Below, in pieces: positions 56,597-64,000 of a stretch of 64,000 bases of DNA. A program made the translations under genes and the position numbers. Position 1 is the stretch's first letter. Each line of letters opens with the position of its first letter. The notes under the pieces are model-generated. The model searched no databases. It was not told where the DNA came from and worked only from the letters and a program-made list of their open reading frames with translations. The DNA is from Amphiura filiformis (Eukaryota; Echinodermata; Ophiuroidea; Amphilepidida; Amphiuridae). The DNA is taken from the NCBI RefSeq assembly GCF_039555335.1, contig NC_092628.1, forward strand, positions 80,130,315 through 80,194,314. The letters are read 5' to 3'.

Positions 56597-59500
56597 AAAA
56601 GCTGATAGATAAAATACACTCGCTTAATAAGAAATCACAAGAATATCCTAGATCTGCATAAAAGTGGATCTTTTGCTGATAAAAAGCAGTGTTTAGTGTG
56701 ATAAAAATGCATTTATTGACTTATCTTTCGTTATTGCAATGTAATGTTTTGACTTGCAAATTTGACATAGATCTGCCCTAGTATTTTGGATTAAAGCCAA
56801 CTTATTCTCATCTCATACTACTGACGTGACTATGACATCGTTTCACTCACTCAAAGTCGTTCTTACAGACTTTTACCATTTCCAATGTCAATTGAACAAG
56901 TGCTGTCACAAACCCTATTGTTAACATTTGGCACGTGTGCAATTTCTGCACATCTTTACGACTAAATCATCTCAGCAGTTCTCTCTACTGGAGACGTGGT
57001 GGTTGTTGTTGTATGATCAGCATCTCCCTGAAGGGTGCAGGATAGTTTCAGTCTCTTTGGTCGAAAAACCACTTACACAAGTGCCGAATGCAAAAATAAA
57101 TGTTTGCACACATTTGTACATGTGCGTATCATTGACCAGATAGCAGGAAATACAATTGACTATTCACAGAAGAGAGAATAAGACGTGTGTACCTGTCAAA
57201 ATTAATGAATCTCTCAGAATTTGACACAAATGTGTTTATTTTCACTAAAATTTGAATTTTGTGACGTGTGTGTACTATATGTGATCTTTGGGACATTTTG
57301 GATTTGCACTCAACTTGAAGTTAATTTTTATTTAGTTCACCCTTACATTTTCCATTAAAAAATATCCTATGAAAAATATTTTTTTGTTTTTTTACCATGT
57401 TCATTGAATTCAGATTACGATAGTGATGAATATGATGAATGTACTATGCTGTGTAACCAACTTCCTGATGTTCAATTACATCGAGGCAAACAACATTGTA
57501 TCTTCTTCATGTGGACTACTCGAAATTCAAAACCTGTATTTCCCCCTCCCTACCCTCTCACACACTGTCAAGAAATCAAGGAGAACAAGGTAAAATCGGA
57601 AATTACAAGTCTTACTCTTTTACAATTCTATATGCAGTACTTTAACTAATTCTGTGCATGTTTGAGCATGTTGTGACTTGAATTTCAAAATAAAAATTAA
57701 TTTTCTCCTAATTAATCCTTTCAAATCTAATCTAACATTGGCCGGTCAGATCAATAAATTCCTTATTGTGCCCCGAAGAAGAACAAGGCTGCTTGATTCT
57801 ATTAACATGATTTCAGTGTACTCATCATGCATGCTGCCCTAATTGTCTGTCTTTTGGCTGAATTACATGCAGTCTTTGAAATATTTGAATTTGAATGCAA
57901 GTATTTTCCCTGATTACCAAACCCTGATGACAGGTATATATTTATTTGCTGATTTTCAGGAAGCTGTCAATAATTTCAATTAATTTTAACAATCCCAGGA
58001 ATTCAAGAGTTATAAAAAAAAGCAAAAACACAAGATTTTGTATTATTATCCCAATTAAGCCCATCAGCGTTCAGCGAATAAAGAGTTTTCAAATTACTTT
58101 TGATATTAAGGGAAATTGAAAATATTTTTAACATAAAGTTTGCAAGAAATAAGCTTGCACATAAGAATATACTTGATTATTTACTGAGACGTTTTTGGTT
58201 CATCAAAACAAACACAGTATACATAAATATGTGAATCCACTCACATGAGCTCACAAGACGTATGCTAGAGCCTGAATTGAACTGCTTTTGTATCAAAACT
58301 CGCTCGCATTCACGAGAGATTTGCTTGACGCAAACCGACAGAAAATATTAATATGGTAATCCATTCTCTGCTTCTCGTACGCTGAGCATGCAAGAGCGAG
58401 TGACGAGCGCCGTTAGTAGTCGGCAGATGACGACCCCACTATTAGCCAGGGGCCAAGAGAGCCGGCTGTCTGTCTTAGCAGGACTAAACTGATGACATTC
58501 ATTTGGGAGGAGGGAGATCCTACAGAGAGCTGGAAAGTGAGAATACAAGCGAATGAATGGAAATCGAGCTACGTAGGGCTGCATGGCCAATCTGTTCTTT
58601 CGGCTTAAACATGAGATTTTTTGATCAATGGTAAGCCACGTCTAGCGAGCCACTCAAATTATGCATTCCACGCCATTGTAATACACTCTATGCAATTGCT
58701 TCTATAACAAAGAAAGAACTTGTTAATTTTAGCATATTGTGCTCATGTTGTACAGACTTGACATGGAACGATTGTTTTGTGTATGGGAAAATGCTTAGCT
58801 TCAATGACTCCATCAATTGGTTCTTTCAATCAATTTATACCCCATCATCTTAATGGCTGTACAATTTTCTTTGTTTTATATTTTAATCTCATTAACCTTC
58901 GCACATTGTATATGAGCATATTCAACCAGAAAATTTGAGTTTGTTGGTCTTTCTGCTAAATGTTCAATTGAAATACAAAACATGCTCCAAGCTAAGAAAC
59001 CATTTGAAAGTTAGGAATTGGCCCTTTTCTTTTCATCTAGTCTGAAACTAAGTCATTGACACAATCTAGAACAGAGTGAAAAGTCACAAGATTAAATGGA
59101 ACAGCCGAAAAAAGGGAAAGAAACAGACTGTTGACAACTTTGTACGGTAAGATTCAAGGAAAATATGAGCAGAACCATCCACTCAGTCGTTCACCTAAGG
59201 CTGTCGTCATCTAATCGATGACTGAAGAATCTTGGTAAATATCTTGTTTCGCCCTAATACAAAGAACGGGGTAGTGTTTTCTGGTTAAATTCCTTACAAA
59301 GAATCGCAACTGTTTGGCTGCATTATATGCTGTGTGTGCGTACAAAGAGAGATGTATGCAAGATTACACAGAAACGGCTGAACTAGCATTTTCTGGTGAA
59401 ACTCCTGAAACTCAAATTTTTAAGTTTAGGATAATGCTTGGATTGGAAGGTTTATTTTCCTTTTTCATGTTTAGTTCTATGTCATTTCTTCAGAACATAA

Positions 59501-61219
59501 TCTGCAACAAGCACTCTTGTCTCATTTTTGCGGCACCTGCATATCTGGAATGAAAAATATCATTGTCTCGGCTCTACACAAACCAACTTTCATCCCATTT
59601 AAATAAATCATTATTGTAAAGAAGATGAACAGATGATTATTAATAGATAAATAAATCAATGGAATGGATTTATATAAAAATCATGCTTGAAGATTTATTT
59701 TACTTTTGTTGCTTTCAATTTATTTGTAATTCTTACTTTTTTATCCATTTAGTATCCATTAAAGGTGGGTGGGCTGATTTTTTTATTTTTTCATATTGTG
59801 TTTTCTATCATACAATGAGGCCTACAATATTAAATAGTGGTTTTGTTTATGAAGCAAATATATATGTAGGCCTATAACAATGCCCCATATGACACTTCCG
59901 GTGGTGATTTCCACTTTTCACCACATTTTCATTCACACCGTAATAAACGAAACATCTCGGGTGGTAAATTTTACTGGGGCAAAGAGAAAAATATCAGCTT
60001 TTTTCTGATACTAAAAATCATTTTTGATATTAAGAAAAATGGGGAAATGAGATTATCGATCTGGTCAGGCACCTCTAAATAATTTAAAGTGAAAAAAAAA
60101 AATCTATTTTTAAACAGGTGACGCATAACATATGATGAAACAATTTGAATTTGTGAAAGCATGGACAAAGCAAGACATATTTTGGCAAACATCCTAACCA
60201 TGATACTGGAGGGGAAAGAGTTGAATAGGTCACAAGAATGATGAGGTTGGTTTGCGTACAAGTCCTTGATGGTTCAATGTCTCTCTACCATTGTGTGTAT
60301 TGACAATAACCCCAGCAGAGTATTGACCAATAGCTCTAGTCATTCACCTTTACATAATAGATTTCAAGGATTTGTATTGAAATGCTAACAATCAACCCTC
60401 AAGGTGCTATGTGTGTGCAAACTTGATACAAAATACTGAAGCGGAATTAGGTCTAACTTCCTGAGGAAATAGTAACATAAATTATTAAAGAATAAGAAAC
60501 TAATTGTGGCAAAAATATGGATTGCGATTCATGAACCGATCCCATACACACGTGTAGCCACATTTGCCTCCCCCATCACACCACATTATATATTATTACT
60601 GCCATTGTATACTCCATAGGCCCTATCTCGTGGTGCTTCCCCCCCCATAGTTATGTTATGTAGCATTGCATGATGAAATTGAAATATATTCGTAATATAT
60701 TGCCATCACAAGAAAGATGTGACTTTTCTTAGGTGTTAATACTGTTTACCGACTCTGATTTCCCAGCACCCAATCAGAAGCGTAGAGTATTAAGCGTAGA
60801 GTGCTGCAACGAAGTTTAACAAAATTCAACTCTCAGCACAGAGGTCGTAAAAATCTGGCCCTACAAAATTTCATTGTGGACGTGATATCAAGGCTGCGAT
60901 GCGGAGTAGGCCTATATAGGGACTTTGCACTAATATCATTTTGACATCAATCTCATCAGCTGGGCTGAAAGTTATTTCATCTCTGTGAATAAAATTGATT
61001 ATAAGGAGTTTCTAGGTTCCTCTCTGCAATAACCAGGGTGTGATCATCACTGCAGTGCATTCTAGTACTTGTATAAGGTGCAAACCATCCTTTTATGTCC
61101 TTTATTATATTATCTGAAAAGTTTCCAAACCCTGGGCATAAACATCTGTCTAAAAGGAAATTATCTAAAAAGTTTTCAGTAAAGAGGATTATCTTCCTAC
61201 ATCAATAACTTTTCAACTG

Positions 61220-61270
61220 CATATGAATGGTGGGAACACATCCATATGAATGGTGGGAACACATCCATAT
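61220..61270. repeat. 23-bp tandem repeat, 2.2 copies
   Basis: CATATGAATGGTGGGAACAC plus ATC is repeated at 61220 and 61243, with a partial third copy. Confidence 0.9.
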
Positions 61271-61883
61271 GTTCAGGCCATAAATGCTGGGTATTTAAAT
61301 GCACTATTAACTAGTAAACGCTGGTTCTTTCAATTGTTCAAGCATTTGTTTATCAGATTATATGCATACTACAAGCATAGTCAGTAAATTACAGGGCAAA
61401 TCAAAATTCATGTTTATATCTTCTTTTGTGTGACAATTCCACATGTGGTGTCTAGGGTGTGGTGATGATGACAATGACTGGCTCAGAACAGGGATATGCT
61501 CAGAATGAAGGGAAAATCCATGGAAAATCACATGAATAAAAAATCTTTGTATAAGAATCAGGCACATAACCAGGGTGGGGTGCAGTGGGGGTGGGGTGCA
61601 GTGGGGGCGACTCCCCCTCCCCCATAAATCTGCAAAAGGTGTGCTTTGTCTGTAAAAAATACATTTTTGATATCTCAAATCATGAACTTACTGTGAAATT
61701 TGTTTTAAAATAGGATTCAAAATTCAATTGCCAAGGGGATAAATGTTTACTCTTGGCCAGAATGAAGATTTCTCTTGAAAAGGTCTGCATTCAGATGATC
61801 TGCACCCCCACACACAAAAATCTGGCTACGGGCCTGAGAAGAAATAAGTATCATCATTTTGGCGAACAGATCTATTATTATTA

Positions 61884-62280
61884 GGCCAAGGAAAGTCGAT
61901 TTTGAGTTTCCCGTCACCCGCCCTCACTTCATTTTCTGACCCTCACTTGAATTCATTATTGTGATTTTCCAAAAAATACTGATAAAAACTGGTTATATTT
62001 GCAAAAAAAAATTATGAATATCCCTTGATTTTTTGTGGAAAAAGAAAAATCAAAACATACATTTTGCTGTCAACCTTGCAGACTCTTTTTAATATACTTT
62101 TGAATCTCATTTGGGCTAAAGATCCATCTTCAAGTGAGTGAGCGGCAAATAACAACACATTTTACATGCGTGTTGGTCATATAATGAAAGGCAGAAAAAT
62201 AATGAATAATGAATAATGAGTTACCTCACTTGTTTTCAGAAATTATGTGACGGGAAACTCAAAATTGACTGTTAGGGGCC
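61884..62280. mobile_element. TIR element with TTA target duplication
   Basis: TTA|GGCCAAGGAAAGTCGATT...GAGTTTCCCGTCAC is matched by GTGACGGGAAACTCAAAATT...GGGGCC|TTA. Its termini and target site resemble 13087-13427, although the interiors differ. Confidence 0.8.
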
Positions 62281-62741
62281 TTATGTCCCACAAAAAATTA
62301 TAGTAATAAATGAATGCAAAATCAGAACAATAACGCAAACTACGTTTTACAAATATAATTCTTTTCTGCAGGTTATATCAATCAAGCACAGAAGTTATGC
62401 AAGCCTGAAGCATAATTTTAGCCCAATCCACAGCAAAGCATGTTTTTCCTTGTGGTCTCTCTGGTACCTTGAGCAAATCCAGCTAATTATTGTATTAGTC
62501 AAATTTTGATAACTTTCTTAGTAAAAGAAATTCAGACAAACAAAAATAGACCAGACTGTCCAACAGCGCATGTACAATTCAGGTATTCAACCTGGTGAAC
62601 TCTGACCCCATGTCCTGACCACAACAATGAGTCAGCCATGCAGACAAAGATAAGGCAGTGAAATGCTTTATCACCTGGTTGTGTTGTTATATATTTCACA
62701 ATATTACACATGGTTTGTGATTGTTTGCAGGTGTACAAACT

Positions 62742-62772
<31 letters not shown>
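62742..62772 (+). repeat. Poly(A) run of 31
   Basis: An uninterrupted A tract after CTC. It could be the tail of a retroposed sequence, but no recognisable body precedes it. Confidence 0.95.
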
Positions 62773-62773
<1 letters not shown>

Positions 62774-63619
62774 ATTTTGAAGAACATAAAATATTATAAA
62801 ATATATCAAACACTCTGATGTTTAGAGTCCGATATGTTATAGGCTAAATCAATGTTTTTGTCTAAATGTATCTGGCTTAGTTAATAATAATATACTACCA
62901 ACTAATAATATGCCAATTTAAATAGTCTGTTTTAAAGTAAAGCCCACCCTATGCGTATCCAGAATAATGTTGTTCTTGCTGTTATTGGAATTCCGATGGC
63001 TTGCTTTCTGATGACCCCTAATTTCGCCCTAAAACATCTTTTTTTTTCTTATTTAAATACCTGTCCAAAATGTTATTTCATAAACAAAATACCTGTCCAA
63101 AATATTGCTTATATGCAGCACCATATACTAGTAGACTGTCTACTAAGCCTTGAATGCCAAAGAAAGTGATTCCTACTTTGCTATACCTAGTTTTCAGTTT
63201 CATACTCATCGAAGTTGTGTTTCTAACTAGATACAGTACAGGTAGAACAAAGGGACAAAATCAGGTTCTTTATCATATGAAAACATCAGGCAATGACCAT
63301 TTCCTGAACCTTTTATAACATACGGTACTTTTATTCATTTTGTCATATTTTACTTAAAATCAAAGGATCAGACTTTTGCATGAATACATTTTTCGCCCCC
63401 AAAACTCAAGAGGCATTACCGTATTAAGCTTCAAATTGACCAAAAATCGCAGACCTACGTCTAAATTCCGAGTTCGAATTAAATATCGTAATATTGGTAT
63501 TTAAAGAACTATCAAAAAGTAAATTATAATACATCTCTACATCAAAATGTATTTTTTAAACAAATGCAATTTTATTCCATATTATTATTTACTGATAAAT
63601 AGTGGAACACACGGTGAAA

Positions 63620-63720
63620 TGACTGCGGCCATTTTGAATTTCAACCCGGAAATTGAACTGGATGTCATTGTCAAACTTTGCAAATGAACCGGAAGTGCAA
63701 TGTATTTCCCGGCTTTGGCC
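63620..63720. promoter_or_regulatory. Possible promoter-like motif cluster at the right edge
   Basis: GCGGCCATTTTG (63625-63636, YY1-like) is followed by CCCGGAAATT and a consensus ETS site ACCGGAAGTG (63688-63697). This pairing is common in housekeeping promoters of animals. CpG content also rises towards 63990. No gene start is visible in the window. Confidence 0.3.
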
Positions 63721-64000
63721 TATTTCTAAGCTTATTGCATTTTTTACATTTTTAGAACACACCGGTGCATTTTTTTGTTGCTGTCATAACCTGCGCAAGG
63801 TTAATGCAAGAATGTTAACTGTGGATTTTACAGATAATGAAAATTGCATATCCAATTGTTAATAAATTGCTTAAAAGTGAAGGGTAAGTCATTCTAATTC
63901 TCGCTATTACGCAATAAGAGCGCCGCCAGCGGTTTGCGATGTAATCGTGATGTATCATGGGAAAAGGTCGACATCCAAGTCCGCATAATACTGAATATTA

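Larger units (their letters stand above)
55136..64000 (-). other. NLK upstream intron / 5' region
   Basis: No exon for the NLK glycine-rich loop (GYGAFGVVW-like) or its His/Ala-rich N-terminus could be found on the - strand. The stretch holds a family C element, a TTA-flanked TIR element, small tandem repeats and a poly(A) run; the rest is AT-rich sequence without recognisable genes. A locally CpG-richer patch lies at about 58290-58620. Confidence 0.5.

Noticed and set aside
57404..57649. Frame starting NSDYDSDEYDECTM on the + strand with splice-like ends
   Set aside because: It lies inside the NLK upstream intron, is low complexity at its start, loses protein-like character after 60 residues and has no partner exons.
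62532..62813. - strand frame with a polyphenylalanine stretch
   Set aside because: It results from the 31-base poly(A) run.

Overview
The window is eukaryotic genomic DNA: AT-rich, with long introns, canonical GT-AG splice sites, many small palindromic repeats and one assembly gap (200 N at 31137-31336). Two conserved animal genes can be read exon by exon. They lie tail to tail: the C-terminal two thirds of an LRWD1/ORCA orthologue on the + strand (250-10623) and the kinase domain plus C-terminus of a Nemo-like kinase (NLK) orthologue on the - strand (55135 down to 29723). Protein similarity, intron-rich structure and the style of the small repeats suggest an invertebrate deuterostome such as a hemichordate or echinoderm. 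This is an inference, and no species is claimed.

Layout. 1-10623: twelve LRWD1 exons (the leucine-rich-repeat exons lie left of the window), an acidic, AT-hook-bearing linker, then a WD40 domain ending at TGA 10621-10623. The linker exons contain two apparent one-base losses. 10624-29140: about 18.5 kb of intergenic DNA with probable LRWD1 3' UTR, several foldback elements (TIR/MITE-like) and a tRNA-derived sequence. 29141-29268 (-): an isolated coding-like terminal exon of unknown identity. 29723-55135 (-): nine NLK exons separated by introns of up to about 9.5 kb that carry MITE copies, a pair of inverted 200-bp repeats, and a composite satellite block (50738-51880). 55136-64000: upstream NLK intron or 5' region. 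The exon with the glycine-rich loop and the N-terminus was not found and probably lies beyond position 64000. The far right edge carries ETS- and YY1-like promoter motifs.

Roles. LRWD1 stabilises the origin recognition complex on chromatin and at heterochromatin. NLK is an atypical proline-directed MAP kinase (TQE activation motif) acting on TCF/LEF, FOXO, STAT3 and Notch outputs. Nothing in the sequence links the two genes functionally; they are simply neighbours.

I see no evidence for a new multi-gene system. The most interesting signals are the paired AT-hook motifs in the LRWD1 linker with frame breaks, a perfect 25-bp palindrome just upstream of an LRWD1 exon, two diverged MITE subfamilies that share termini and core (one copy of each within about 35 bp of an NLK exon), a TIR element carrying direct C-rich subrepeats, a composite satellite block, and the orphan exon next to the NLK stop.
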